The notes under the pieces were generated by a model. That model worked only from the letters and a program-made list of their open reading frames with translations, did not search any database and was not told the origin of the DNA. A program made the position numbers and the translations under genes. Shown here one piece after another: positions 8,729 through 17,553 of a stretch of DNA of 64,000 nucleotides. Numbering within the stretch: the first letter of the stretch is position 1; each line of letters starts with the position of its first letter. The stretch lies in contig NZ_JAGYPL010000001.1 of NCBI RefSeq assembly GCF_018343715.1, positions 1,142,840 through 1,206,839 on the forward strand. The letters run 5' to 3'. The stretch is from Bacillus sp. FJAT-49711 (lineage in GTDB: Bacteria > Bacillota > Bacilli > Bacillales > Bacillaceae_C).

Positions 8729-10777
8729 TCAATCCAATTTTTCGCCGGATAATGCTCCGGATTCTTGAAGATATATTCGCATATGCGAATATTCTTTGTC
8801 ATTCCAAAACTCTTTCTGTTCAATTAATTTTATCGCATCATTTCTTGCTGTTTCGAGGGCACGATAGTCATGAACCATATCTGCGACTCTGAACTCTGGC
8901 AGCCCACTTTGTTTCTTGCCAAAAAAATCTCCTGGTCCTCGGAGCTCAAGATCCCTTTCGCTTAAAACAAAACCGTCATTCGTCTCTGTCATGATGCGCA
9001 TTCTTTCTTTCCCTATATCTGTTTTAGGATCAGCTAGTAAAATACAATAAGATTGTTCACTGCCGCGGCCTACCCGTCCCCGTAGCTGATGTAGCTGAGA
9101 TAGACCAAACCTTTCAGCATCATACACAATCATAACAGTAGCATTCGGAACATTTACTCCAACCTCTACCACTGTCGTGGACACGAGGAGCTGAATTTGA
9201 TTTTCACTAAATTCACGCATTATTTCTTCTTTTTCAGATGCAGGCAGCCTACCATGCATAAGCCCGATTTTAAATTTTCCGTGGAAGTAATTAGATAGTA
9301 GATCATACACATCTAAGGCGTTTTGAACGTCAAGTTTATCTGATTCCTCTATTAATGGACAAATGATGTAAGCTTGTCTTCCTTTACTTAATTCCTTTTC
9401 AACAAAATCTAATATTCTATCAAGCATATTATGCTTTGCCCAATGCGTTTCAATCGTCTTTCGTCCTAAAGGCATTTCATCAATAATGGATACATCCATT
9501 TCACCAAACACTGTAATGGCTAAAGTCCGAGGAATCGGGGTAGCAGTCATAAAAAGCACATCAGGCTTTTCTCCTTTTTCCCGGAGAATCCTTCTCTGTT
9601 CCACACCAAATCGATGCTGTTCATCCGTTATGACAAGTCCTAATTTACGAAAATCAACCTCATCTTGGATCAATGCGTGCGTTCCTATTAATATGTTAAT
9701 CTCACCTTTTTTTAGTCGTTCTACAATATGTTGACGTTTTTTACCTTTAACAGAGCTTGTAAGCAGTTCAATTTTCACATCTGTTTGTGATAATAAATTG
9801 TTCAATGATTGAAAATGTTGTTCTGCAAGAATTTCAGTTGGCACCATTAGCGCGCCTTGGTATCCTGCAGTCACAGTGGCATATAGGGAAATGGCTGCCA
9901 CAGCAGTTTTCCCTGAGCCTACATCACCTTGAAGGAGTCGATTCATTCTTATAGGTGACTTCAAATCCGCACAAATTTCATTTACAACCTTTTTTTGGGC
10001 ATTCGTCAGTTGAAATGGAAGAGAAGAAATAAAGTATTTAATTTTCGCCAAATCGTAATGTTGTGATACTCCTTTAGACTGCTCTCTTTCTATTTTACGA
10101 AAAGCTTGCATTTTCAGCTGGAAATAAAGAAACTCCTCATACACAAATCTGCGCCTAGCCTGTTTCACTTCGTCTGGTGAATGAGGGAAATGCATAATCC
10201 TTAACGCTTCTTTTTTATCTGGTAATTTATATTGCTGAAGAAGATGAGATGGTAATGTTTCTTCAATTTCATCACCATATTCATTAAAAGCTTGAACAAT
10301 GTATCTACGAAGGGCCTTTACAGTAATAGGGGATTTTACAGGATAGACTGGTTCATAATCAGAAGATTGTGATTGGGGACCAATTTTTATATCCTGCCCC
10401 GTGATCGTTTGCCGGTGCTTGTCCCATTTTCCAGTAACGGTGATTACATCTTGGGGGGATAATTGCCCTTTTAAATAAGCCCTATTAAAGAAAGTGACTT
10501 TGATTAAATAGCGGTCAACTAAAAGATGGATGGTAATTCTATTTTTCTTCCTGCCATAATACATAACTGAAGGTTCACTGTGGACTTGTCCTTCTACAGT
10601 AATTTTTTCGTCGTGAGAGACATCGGCTAAATCACGTAGCCTTACATCCTCATATCGAAACGGAAGGTATAGCAGCAAATCATTAATATTATTAATACCC
10701 ATAGTAATAAGATATTCAGCAGTTTCTTCACCTACACCTTTTAAAATAGTTGTAGGCAGTTTCAATGAGTTAGTCAA
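8729..10777 (-). CDS. recG: ATP-dependent DNA helicase RecG
   Basis: RecG is a branch-migration helicase that remodels stalled replication forks and Holliday junctions. The protein has 682 residues, full length. An N-terminal wedge/OB domain is followed by the SF2 helicase core. Motif I is GDVGSGKTAVA near residue 278, motif II is the RecG/Mfd variant DEQHRFG, motif III is MTATPIPRT, and the C-terminal half has QLRGRVGRG. The end carries the typical LRGPGDFFGKKQSG. It overlaps the sdaAA stop by 8 bp and is followed by a 1.2-kb non-coding region before fapR. Confidence 0.97.
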   Translation of the reverse strand: MTNSLKLPTTILKGVGEETAEYLITMGINNINDLLLYLPFRYEDVRLRDLADVSHDEKITVEGQVHSEPSVMYYGRKKNRITIHLLVDRYLIKVTFFNRAYLKGQLSPQDVITVTGKWDKHRQTITGQDIKIGPQSQSSDYEPVYPVKSPITVKALRRYIVQAFNEYGDEIEETLPSHLLQQYKLPDKKEALRIMHFPHSPDEVKQARRRFVYEEFLYFQLKMQAFRKIEREQSKGVSQHYDLAKIKYFISSLPFQLTNAQKKVVNEICADLKSPIRMNRLLQGDVGSGKTAVAAISLYATVTAGYQGALMVPTEILAEQHFQSLNNLLSQTDVKIELLTSSVKGKKRQHIVERLKKGEINILIGTHALIQDEVDFRKLGLVITDEQHRFGVEQRRILREKGEKPDVLFMTATPIPRTLAITVFGEMDVSIIDEMPLGRKTIETHWAKHNMLDRILDFVEKELSKGRQAYIICPLIEESDKLDVQNALDVYDLLSNYFHGKFKIGLMHGRLPASEKEEIMREFSENQIQLLVSTTVVEVGVNVPNATVMIVYDAERFGLSQLHQLRGRVGRGSEQSYCILLADPKTDIGKERMRIMTETNDGFVLSERDLELRGPGDFFGKKQSGLPEFRVADMVHDYRALETARNDAIKLIEQKEFWNDKEYSHMRIYLQESGALSGEKLD

Positions 10778-11657
10778 GTTTTACACGCGGGACCCCAAAG
10801 ATTTTAGCTTCTAGCATTTTTCCCGTTGGAGTAGCCGCCAACCCTCCCTCAGCAGTTTCTCGTAAAGATCTTGGCATTTGTTGGCCGATTCGATACATTG
10901 CGTCTATAACTTCATCACAAGGGATTCGGCTTGTAATGCCAGCAAGAGCCATATCAGCCGCAACCATCGCATTGGCAGCACCCATCGCATTTCTTTTTAT
11001 GCATGGTACTTCTACAAGACCAGCGACAGGATCACAAACAAGCCCTAACATATTTTTTAATGTAATGGCCATCGCCTCTGCACATTGAGAAGGAGTACCA
11101 CCGGCCATTTCTACAATTGCTGCCGCGGCCATCCCCGCAGCTGAACCTACTTCAGCTTGACAGCCACCAGCTGCACCTGAAATGGATGCATTATTAGCGA
11201 CCACAAACCCGAAAGCTCCTGAAGTAAATAAAAACTTAACCATTTGCTCTCTTGTCGGCTTTAATTTATCTCGCACAGCAAATAATGTTCCTGGAACTAC
11301 ACCTGCAGATCCCGCTGTTGGCGTTGCACAAATGGTTCCCATGGCAGCATTCACTTCATTCGTTGCAACAGCCTTACTCACAGCGTCAAGAATTGTTTCT
11401 CCCGATAAAAATATGCCTTTTTTAATATAATTTTGTAAAAGAACGGCATCTCCTCCGGTAAGTCCTGAATGAGATGTAACTCCCTTTATTCCCCGTTCTA
11501 CCGCTTCTTCCATCACCGTCAGACTTTTATCCATTTGCGCCAAAATGTTATCACGAGTCCGATTCGTAACTTCGATTTCTTGTTCAATCATGATTTCCGA
11601 TATTTGTTTATTTTGTGATTCCGCTAAATGGACTAATTCAGCAACGTTTTTAAACAT
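10770..11657 (-). CDS. sdaAA: L-serine dehydratase, alpha subunit
   Basis: SdaAA is the catalytic iron-sulfur subunit of L-serine dehydratase, which converts serine to pyruvate and ammonia. The protein has 295 residues. Conserved cysteines that can ligate the [4Fe-4S] cluster are in GTICATPTAGSAG, GLVCDPVAGLVEVPC and SRIPCDE. It lies 35 bp behind sdaAB and overlaps recG by 8 bp, the same order as B. subtilis. The alpha and beta subunits are separate genes, as in most Firmicutes. Confidence 0.95.
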   Translation of the reverse strand: MFKNVAELVHLAESQNKQISEIMIEQEIEVTNRTRDNILAQMDKSLTVMEEAVERGIKGVTSHSGLTGGDAVLLQNYIKKGIFLSGETILDAVSKAVATNEVNAAMGTICATPTAGSAGVVPGTLFAVRDKLKPTREQMVKFLFTSGAFGFVVANNASISGAAGGCQAEVGSAAGMAAAAIVEMAGGTPSQCAEAMAITLKNMLGLVCDPVAGLVEVPCIKRNAMGAANAMVAADMALAGITSRIPCDEVIDAMYRIGQQMPRSLRETAEGGLAATPTGKMLEAKIFGVPRVKLD

Positions 11658-11692
11658 GTTCGCAGCCTCCCTAAAAAGCTCTTTGTTGTTAT

Positions 11693-12355
11693 CTAGTCGA
11701 CTACTCTAGCCACTTGTGTAATATTTGGAAGTTTGCTGATTTCTGCGATAATCGACTCATTAATATTCTGATCCACTTCTATAGTCATAAGAGCCATTTT
11801 GCCTTTTTCCTTTCTGGAAACTTCCATATGACCAATATTAATTTCATGGGACCCGAGAATATTAGACACAGCTGCAATCGCTCCAAAACGATCGTCATGT
11901 ACAACAAGAATAGCAGGATGATGACCGGATAATTTTAAGTGAAAACCATTAAGCTCGGTAATTTCTATTTTACCACCACCTATGGATATTCCTACAAGCT
12001 CAAGTTCACCTTTTTCATCGCCAATTTGAATACGCGCTGTATTTGGGTGTTCCGCATTTGCTGATTCTTCGCTAAATTCAATATGAATATTGCGATCCTT
12101 GGCAATTTCGAGTGCGTTTATAATCCGCTGATCATCCGTATCAAAATCCAGAAGGCCGCCAACGATTGCTACATCTGTTCCATGTCCTTTATATGTTTTG
12201 GCAAAAGATTCATAAAAATAAATTTTGGCCCACTCTGGCTCTCTCCCAAACAAACTTCGCGCTACCCTGCCAATCCTGGCAGCACCTGCTGTATGGGAGC
12301 TTGAAGGTCCAATCATAATGGGACCTATGATATCAAAGACACTTTTATATTTCAT
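11693..12355 (-). CDS. sdaAB: L-serine dehydratase, beta subunit
   Basis: SdaAB is the regulatory/structural partner of SdaAA. The protein has 220 residues. The SDH beta domain starts with the conserved FDIIGPIMIGPSSSHTAGA. The last 75 or so residues form an ACT domain (ILVVHDDRFGAIAAVSNIL to MTIEVD), consistent with amino acid sensing. Its ATG follows a GAGGAGAT-type ribosome site. It is co-directional with the fakA gene upstream. Confidence 0.95.
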   Translation of the reverse strand: MKYKSVFDIIGPIMIGPSSSHTAGAARIGRVARSLFGREPEWAKIYFYESFAKTYKGHGTDVAIVGGLLDFDTDDQRIINALEIAKDRNIHIEFSEESANAEHPNTARIQIGDEKGELELVGISIGGGKIEITELNGFHLKLSGHHPAILVVHDDRFGAIAAVSNILGSHEINIGHMEVSRKEKGKMALMTIEVDQNINESIIAEISKLPNITQVARVVD

Positions 12356-12409
12356 TGATATCTCCTCACTTTCATTAGAAAAGAGTAAGCGCCTTGCTCA
12401 ACACAAGCA

Positions 12410-12434
12410 AATAGAAGGGTTTACCCCTTCTATT
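12410..12434. terminator. Hairpin between fakA and sdaAB
   Basis: AATAGAAGGG and CCCTTCTATT pair perfectly around a 5-base loop, just beyond the fakA stop. The T-rich stretch lies on the plus-strand side (CACTTTTTATATT), so as an intrinsic terminator it would suit plus-strand transcription better. For the minus-strand operon it may act as an mRNA 3' stabiliser. The adjacent AGTAAGCGCCTTG resembles one end of the family B repeat. Confidence 0.5.
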
Positions 12435-12445
12435 CACTTTTTATA

Positions 12446-14113
12446 TTATTCAATTGAAAAAATAAAGTTATATAAAGGTTGTTTACCATTATGAACTTCT
12501 ACTTCAATGTCTTCATATTGTTCTTTAATTAAGTCCAAAAGCTGGTTCAGTTCATTCTGCTTTGTATCTTCGCCATAAATAACCGTAAGAATTTCCGAGT
12601 CTTCATCAATCATTTTGGTTAATAGATTATATGCAGCCTTTACTAAATCTTTATTTGTCCCAACAATTTTCCCATCATTTATGCCCATATAATCATCTTT
12701 AGCTATTTGAAGTCCATCAATATTAGTATCACGAACCGCAAAGGTCACCTGTCCTGTTTTAATTGCAGAAATGGCTTCTTTCATACCTTGTCCATTTTCT
12801 TCAAGAGTTTGTGTCGGATTAAATGCCAAAACAGCTGCTAAACCTTGAGGGACCGTTTTTGTCGGCACTACTACTACTTCTTCTTCTGCAATTTCGGCAG
12901 CTTGTTCAGCAGCCATAATAATATTTTTATTATTAGGAAGGATAATGACCTTATTAGCATGTGAAGACTTTATTGCTTTCATAATATCTTCCGTACTCGG
13001 ATTCATTGTTTGCCCGCCTTCAATCACCTCTGTTGCACCGATGCTTTTGAAGAGGCTCGCGATTCCTGAACCCATTGAAACGGCGATAATTGAGTATTCT
13101 TGTTTTTCTTTAGAACTCGTTTTAGCAGCAACATGATTATGATCTTGATCTACAATAGAACTATGCTGTTCTCTCATATTCTCGATTTTCATATTAATTA
13201 AGCTTCCATATTGTTGGCCATACGATAAAACATCACCTGGATGCTCAGCGTGTATATGAACCTTCACGACATCTTCATCAGAAATAACGAGTAAAGAATC
13301 CCCAAACTCACTCAAATCATTTTGAAAATCCGTTTCTGAGAATACCTTTTTATCCTTTTCAAATTTCACCATAAATTCAGTACAATAGCCAAATACAATA
13401 TCTTCTGTATTCATAAAGCTTTGAACACTTTGATGGTGCTGGGCGCTCACTAATTCGTCCATAGAAGGTGCAAATGCGGGAGTGTCAGGAAGCTTCTCTC
13501 CTTTTAATACAGCTAAAAAGCCTTCATATACACAAACTAATCCTTGCCCGCCACTATCAACAACTCCAACCTCTTTTAAGACAGGAAGCAAATCAGGAGT
13601 TCTTTGTAGGGAGGCCTTTGCCTCTTGCAATGTTTTTTCCATAACCACGACGATATCCGACTCATTTTTCGCTATTTCAACGGCGCTCTTTGCAGAATCC
13701 TTTGCAACCGTCAAAATCGTACCTTCCACAGGCTTCATAACGGCCTTATAAGCTGTATTTACACCTGCTTCAAGAGCATGAGCAAACTCTTCAGCAGAAA
13801 GGAATGGCTTTGATTCAATATCTTTTGCAAATCCACGGAAAAGCTGAGATAAAATAACACCTGAATTACCTCGCGCACCCATTAATAATCCTTTTGATAA
13901 TGCGGCAGCGACCTTACCTATATGATCTTGTTTATTGTTTTTTACTTCTTTAGAGCCCGAAGTCATTGAAAGATTCATATTTGTTCCCGTATCACCATCT
14001 GGTACTGGGAATACATTTAATGCATCAACCATTTTTGCATTTGCTGATAAATGATTGGCTCCTATTATGATCATTTCTGCGAATCGATTTCCATCTAATG
14101 ATGTAATAGACAC
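12446..14113 (-). CDS. fakA: Fatty acid kinase ATP-binding subunit (DAK domain)
   Basis: FakA (YloV) works with a FakB fatty-acid-binding protein to phosphorylate exogenous fatty acids to acyl-phosphates, which join the PlsX/PlsY route. The protein has 555 residues. The N-terminal DhaL-like kinase domain carries NVFPVPDGDTGTNMNLS near residues 30-47 and RGNSGVILSQLFRG near residue 80. The central and C-terminal regions are typical of YloV. It follows yloU by 16 bp. The name rests on family resemblance; no fakB is in the window. Confidence 0.92.
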   Translation of the reverse strand: MSITSLDGNRFAEMIIIGANHLSANAKMVDALNVFPVPDGDTGTNMNLSMTSGSKEVKNNKQDHIGKVAAALSKGLLMGARGNSGVILSQLFRGFAKDIESKPFLSAEEFAHALEAGVNTAYKAVMKPVEGTILTVAKDSAKSAVEIAKNESDIVVVMEKTLQEAKASLQRTPDLLPVLKEVGVVDSGGQGLVCVYEGFLAVLKGEKLPDTPAFAPSMDELVSAQHHQSVQSFMNTEDIVFGYCTEFMVKFEKDKKVFSETDFQNDLSEFGDSLLVISDEDVVKVHIHAEHPGDVLSYGQQYGSLINMKIENMREQHSSIVDQDHNHVAAKTSSKEKQEYSIIAVSMGSGIASLFKSIGATEVIEGGQTMNPSTEDIMKAIKSSHANKVIILPNNKNIIMAAEQAAEIAEEEVVVVPTKTVPQGLAAVLAFNPTQTLEENGQGMKEAISAIKTGQVTFAVRDTNIDGLQIAKDDYMGINDGKIVGTNKDLVKAAYNLLTKMIDEDSEILTVIYGEDTKQNELNQLLDLIKEQYEDIEVEVHNGKQPLYNFIFSIE

Positions 14114-14129
14114 GTACTTTTCCTCCTCA

Positions 14130-14492
14130 TTACGGATTCGTTACTCGAACCCCTTGAACAAAAATATTTACGGTATCGGCAGATATACCAATTGTCTGTT
14201 CAAGTGTGTATTTTACCTTGGATTGCACATTATGGGCAACCTCCGAAATTTTTGTACCGTAGCTCACAATAATATACATGTCTATGTGCAACGCTTGTTC
14301 TTCCTGCCGGATTATAATGCCTCGTGTAAAGTTTTCCTTGCGCAATATATCAGTTAATCCATCTTTTATTTGATTTTTCGAAGCCATTCCTACGATGCCA
14401 TAGCAATCGATTGCAGCACCACCTGCAATAGTTGCAATAACTTCATTGGATATATCAATCTGGCCAAACCTTGTTTTCATTTCAATAGACAT
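14130..14492 (-). CDS. yloU: Asp23/Gls24 family envelope stress protein YloU
   Basis: This 120-residue Asp23/DUF322 protein belongs to a family that is membrane-associated or linked to envelope stress. The conserved core is IANEVIATIAGGAAIDCYGIVGM, IIIRQEEQALHIDMYIIVSYG and VNIFVQGVRV. Its biochemical role is not established. A GGAGG site precedes the ATG. It starts the yloU-fakA-sdaAB-sdaAA-recG string and is divergent from rpmB. The intergenic 14493-14761 should hold both promoters. Confidence 0.9.
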   Translation of the reverse strand: MSIEMKTRFGQIDISNEVIATIAGGAAIDCYGIVGMASKNQIKDGLTDILRKENFTRGIIIRQEEQALHIDMYIIVSYGTKISEVAHNVQSKVKYTLEQTIGISADTVNIFVQGVRVTNP

Positions 14493-14761
14493 GTAATTTC
14501 CTCCTTATTGGTCGAAATATCCATGAAAATATGTAATGCAAATGTTATCGCCTTCACAACATAGATAAGGATATTTTACTATAATATATATTTTTTTAAA
14601 AGTTTTACTTCATATGTACTTTTTATTGACTGCTCGCATACGTGTAGTATTGCAATATAAAGGCATGTATGATAAATTATTAAAGGTAGATTTTTACTAA
14701 GGGAATATTGAAGTGATGAACGAACTCATAGTATTACTTCAGCGACGGGAGGGAATTTAAT

Positions 14762-14950
14762 ATGGCAAAACAATGTGTTATCACCGGCCGCAAAACAAGT
14801 ACTGGGAACAAACGTTCACATGCGATGAACGCAAATAAACGTACTTGGGGAGCTAATCTTCAAAAGGTACGCATTCTCGTTGACGGCAAACCAAAACGTG
14901 CATGGGTATCTGCTAGAGCACTTAAATCTGGAAAAGTTGAACGCGTATAA
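14762..14950 (+). CDS. rpmB: 50S ribosomal protein L28
   Basis: Ribosomal protein L28 of the large subunit has 62 residues and is rich in Lys/Arg. It starts [20 protein letters not shown] and ends [11 protein letters not shown], close to B. subtilis L28. No zinc-binding CXXC pairs are present; only one Cys is seen. The ribosome site GGGAGGG is 6 bp upstream. A TTGACT at about 14628 may be the -35 box, but no good -10 box was found. It is divergently placed from yloU and convergent with spoVM. Confidence 0.97.
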   Translation: MAKQCVITGRKTSTGNKRSHAMNANKRTWGANLQKVRILVDGKPKRAWVSARALKSGKVERV

Positions 14951-14984
14951 TCCAAAAGCAGAAGTACCAGTTCATCGACGTACA

Positions 14985-15057
14985 AACTTCAGGACCTTTG
15001 ACTTATCGTAGGGAAAAGGTCAGGAAGTTAGCTAGTCGATAGGCGCTGGAGCTAGAC
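14985..15057 (+). repeat. Family B repeat, 3'-half copy behind rpmB
   Basis: This segment matches the last part of the long B copies: TTTGACTTATCGTAGGG, GTCAGGAAGTTAGCTAGTCGATA and AGGCGCTGGAGCTAGAC. It lies in the rpmB 3' region, co-oriented with rpmB, between the stop codon and the terminator at 15075-15104. Confidence 0.75.
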
Positions 15058-15074
15058 GTAAATAATGAACAAAC

Positions 15075-15104
15075 AAAAAGGCGCCTGAAATAAGGTGCCT
15101 TTTC
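15075..15104. terminator. Bidirectional terminator between rpmB and spoVM
   Basis: AAAAGGCGCCT and AGGTGCCTTTT form a stem with one G-U pair and flanking A/T tracts, usable on both strands. It serves rpmB (plus) and the thiN-spoVM end (minus). Confidence 0.85.
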
Positions 15105-15114
15105 CATTTTGAAA

Positions 15115-15195
15115 TTAATCTTTTTTAAATGTACCTAACATCGCTCTTACGATTCCTCCCAAAAATCTAGGGAGTTTAATTGTATAAAATCTCAT
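15115..15195 (-). CDS. spoVM: Stage V sporulation protein M
   Basis: SpoVM is an amphipathic peptide that binds the convex outer forespore membrane and anchors SpoIVA to start coat assembly; it also inhibits FtsH. The minus-strand ORF from ATG at 15193-15195 encodes exactly 26 residues, beginning MRFYTIKLPRFL and ending MLGTFKKD. It differs from B. subtilis SpoVM, as I recall it, only by conservative changes. GGAGGG lies 6 bp upstream. It sits between thiN and rpmB as in B. subtilis. It is shorter than common gene-calling cut-offs. Confidence 0.96.
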   Translation of the reverse strand: MRFYTIKLPRFLGGIVRAMLGTFKKD

Positions 15196-15295
15196 TAAAA
15201 TTCCCTCCTAATCTAAAATACCCGCCATTCACCCAGTTTTATTATATTCGTCATGTATGGATAAGTACGCGCCCGGAAGAAAAATGGGCCGATTG

Positions 15296-15955
15296 TTAAT
15301 CAGTACTTCTTATCATCATTAATATGCCTTTTTCAAACGAAAAATTACCAGATTGTTTGATAAGTTCATTACTTATACATAACGATGATCCAAAATTTAC
15401 TGTCTGATGACTTAAAGGGTATTTAAATCCATTTAATGAGAGGTTTACAACTTCATTCGTAAGTGGAATAAATGATATGTATTTTTTTGTGCTATCCTTT
15501 TCAATCCGATATTCACCTGGATAGAAAAGGGATAAGGAATTTTGTTTGTCTATCATTTTTATTGTCATGAAAGAATTTTTATTTTGATAATGTGAAAGCA
15601 TAAGAGCATTGGCCATAAAATGGTCCAGTCTTCCACCAGTTGCACCAAAAATACAAATAAGATCTGGATGTTGATCCACTGCCCACATCATAGCTAATTC
15701 CATATCCGTTTCATCTTTTTCAGGCAGAAATCTTTTAATATTAGGTACTTTCTCATCGATAATCGACCATTCTTCATCGGAAACAGAATCAAAATCTCCT
15801 ACCGAGAAATCCGGTATAATTCCATTCTCCAATAAATAAAAAACTCCTCTATCAACGCCAATCCAAATCGCCTTCTCAGAAAATCGTGTTAGATCGGGGA
15901 TAAGTTCAAGAGGTCCCCCCGCCATTATATTAATGATCTTTTTCTGTTCATCCAT
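15296..15955 (-). CDS. thiN: Thiamine pyrophosphokinase
   Basis: ThiN transfers pyrophosphate from ATP to thiamine to make thiamine diphosphate. The protein has 219 residues. It shows the family motifs WIGVDRG, VGDFDSVS, EKDETDMELAM and FGATGGRLDHFMAN. Its start immediately follows the rpe stop, making it the last enzyme gene of the long coaBC-thiN operon before spoVM. Confidence 0.94.
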   Translation of the reverse strand: MDEQKKIINIMAGGPLELIPDLTRFSEKAIWIGVDRGVFYLLENGIIPDFSVGDFDSVSDEEWSIIDEKVPNIKRFLPEKDETDMELAMMWAVDQHPDLICIFGATGGRLDHFMANALMLSHYQNKNSFMTIKMIDKQNSLSLFYPGEYRIEKDSTKKYISFIPLTNEVVNLSLNGFKYPLSHQTVNFGSSLCISNELIKQSGNFSFEKGILMMIRSTD

Positions 15956-16612
15956 TTACTTTTCCAGCTTAGAACGAATTTCTTGAATCGCCGCTTGCCG
16001 ATCCTTTGTGCTGAAAATGGCCGACCCGGCAACAAATATATTTGCTCCGGCTTCCTGACATCCTTTTATCGTGCCTTCATGGATGCCGCCATCCACCTCA
16101 ATATCAATAGATAAACCTTTGGCATTTATCAACGATCGCACTTCCTTGATTTTTGGCAAGACTGCATCAATAAAGGCTTGACCTCCAAAGCCCGGGTTAA
16201 CTGTCATTAATAAGACCATGTCAGTAACTTCCAATATATGTTCAATAGTAGAAACTGGAGTGGCCGGATTTAAAACAACTCCCGATTTCACACCTAGACT
16301 TCGTATAAATTGCAATGTACGATGTAAATGACGGGTTGCTTCCACATGGACCGTAATAATATCTGCTCCAGCATCTGCAAAAGCTTTTATATATTGATCT
16401 GGATTTTCAATCATGAGGTGAACATCAAGCGGCAAATCGGTTATCTTTCTAACAGCCTCTACAATGAATGGTCCCATCGAAATATTTGGGACAAAATGAC
16501 CATCCATAACATCAATATGAATATAATCTGCTCCCGCTTTTTCAACATCTTTGACCTCCTCGGCCAATTTGGAAAAGTCAGCAGCCAGTATGGATGGAGC
16601 AATTTTTATCAT
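15956..16612 (-). CDS. rpe: Ribulose-phosphate 3-epimerase
   Basis: Rpe interconverts ribulose 5-phosphate and xylulose 5-phosphate in the pentose phosphate pathway. It is a 218-residue TIM barrel. The motifs are [21 protein letters not shown] (metal ligands), [14 protein letters not shown] and EVDGGI. I start at the ATG at 16610-16612 (MIKIAPS), which matches homologues. A TTG two codons earlier overlaps the rsgA stop and is less likely. It is translated 2 bp after the rsgA stop. Confidence 0.95.
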   Translation of the reverse strand: MIKIAPSILAADFSKLAEEVKDVEKAGADYIHIDVMDGHFVPNISMGPFIVEAVRKITDLPLDVHLMIENPDQYIKAFADAGADIITVHVEATRHLHRTLQFIRSLGVKSGVVLNPATPVSTIEHILEVTDMVLLMTVNPGFGGQAFIDAVLPKIKEVRSLINAKGLSIDIEVDGGIHEGTIKGCQEAGANIFVAGSAIFSTKDRQAAIQEIRSKLEK

Positions 16613-16614
16613 AC

Positions 16615-17496
16615 TCAATACCTCGGCTTTCTCTCTTTTATTTCCTGTAAAAATTGAAGATAATGATCATATCGTTCTTTGGAAATTTCTTCATTTTCAA
16701 CTGCATGTTTAACCGCGCACTTCGGTTCATTTACGTGAAGGCAGCCGCGAAATTTGCATTCTTCACCTTTATTTGAGATTTCTGGGAAAGTATGAACTAA
16801 ATCTTCAGCTTCAATATCAGTAAAATCAAGTGAACTAAATCCCGGTGTATCTGCTACCAGTCCGCCACATACATCAATTAGTTCTACATGCCTCGTTGTA
16901 TGTTTACCCCTTCCAAGATGGCTAGATATCTCATCCGTTTTTAACTGCAAGGAAGGATTTAAAGCATTAATAAGGGAAGATTTCCCAACACCTGATTGTC
17001 CTGCAAAAACACTCGTTGTATCAGCCAACAAAGGATATAATTCTTTTATCCCCTCATCTGTTTTTGAAGATAATAATAATACTTCATATCCAATTGAACG
17101 ATAATAATCCAAATAATTATTTACTTCTAACCTCTTATTTTCCGATAATAAATCGGCTTTTGTTACACAAATAATTGGGTGTATATCACTTGATTCGACA
17201 ATGACTAGAAAACGGTCAAGTAATAATGGACTAAAATCTGGTTCTACAGAAGAAAAAATTAATATCGCTTGGTCGATGTTCGCTATTGGAGGTCTTATAA
17301 GCTCATTTTTGCGAGGTTTTATTTCCATTACATATCCTTCTTTATCATTTTCAGCTTGAAAAATAACATTATCTCCAACAAGTGGAGTTATTTTGTTCTT
17401 GCGAAAAACGCCTCTCCCTCTACATTGAATCATCTTCCCATCCGATAAAACGTAGTAAAATCCACTCAATGCCTTAATTATTTTTCCTTCAGTCAT
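16615..17496 (-). CDS. rsgA: Ribosome small subunit GTPase RsgA
   Basis: RsgA (CpgA/YloQ) is a circularly permuted GTPase that checks late 30S subunit maturation. The protein has 293 residues. It has an N-terminal OB fold, then the G motifs in permuted order: G4 TKAD, G1 [12 protein letters not shown] near residue 170, and G3 DTPGF. The C-terminal zinc site is [14 protein letters not shown] with a following His. It sits between prkC and rpe, and in B. subtilis the protein is a PrkC substrate. Confidence 0.96.
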   Translation of the reverse strand: MTEGKIIKALSGFYYVLSDGKMIQCRGRGVFRKNKITPLVGDNVIFQAENDKEGYVMEIKPRKNELIRPPIANIDQAILIFSSVEPDFSPLLLDRFLVIVESSDIHPIICVTKADLLSENKRLEVNNYLDYYRSIGYEVLLLSSKTDEGIKELYPLLADTTSVFAGQSGVGKSSLINALNPSLQLKTDEISSHLGRGKHTTRHVELIDVCGGLVADTPGFSSLDFTDIEAEDLVHTFPEISNKGEECKFRGCLHVNEPKCAVKHAVENEEISKERYDHYLQFLQEIKERKPRY

Positions 17497-17553
17497 AGCA
17501 CCGTTCCTTTCGAATCTTTTACAATAATATATGATTCCATACCCAGGTAATAA

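Noticed and set aside
15196-15295. SigE promoter for spoVM
   Set aside because: A CATACAT -10-like string is present, but no suitable -35 box lies 13-15 bp upstream.
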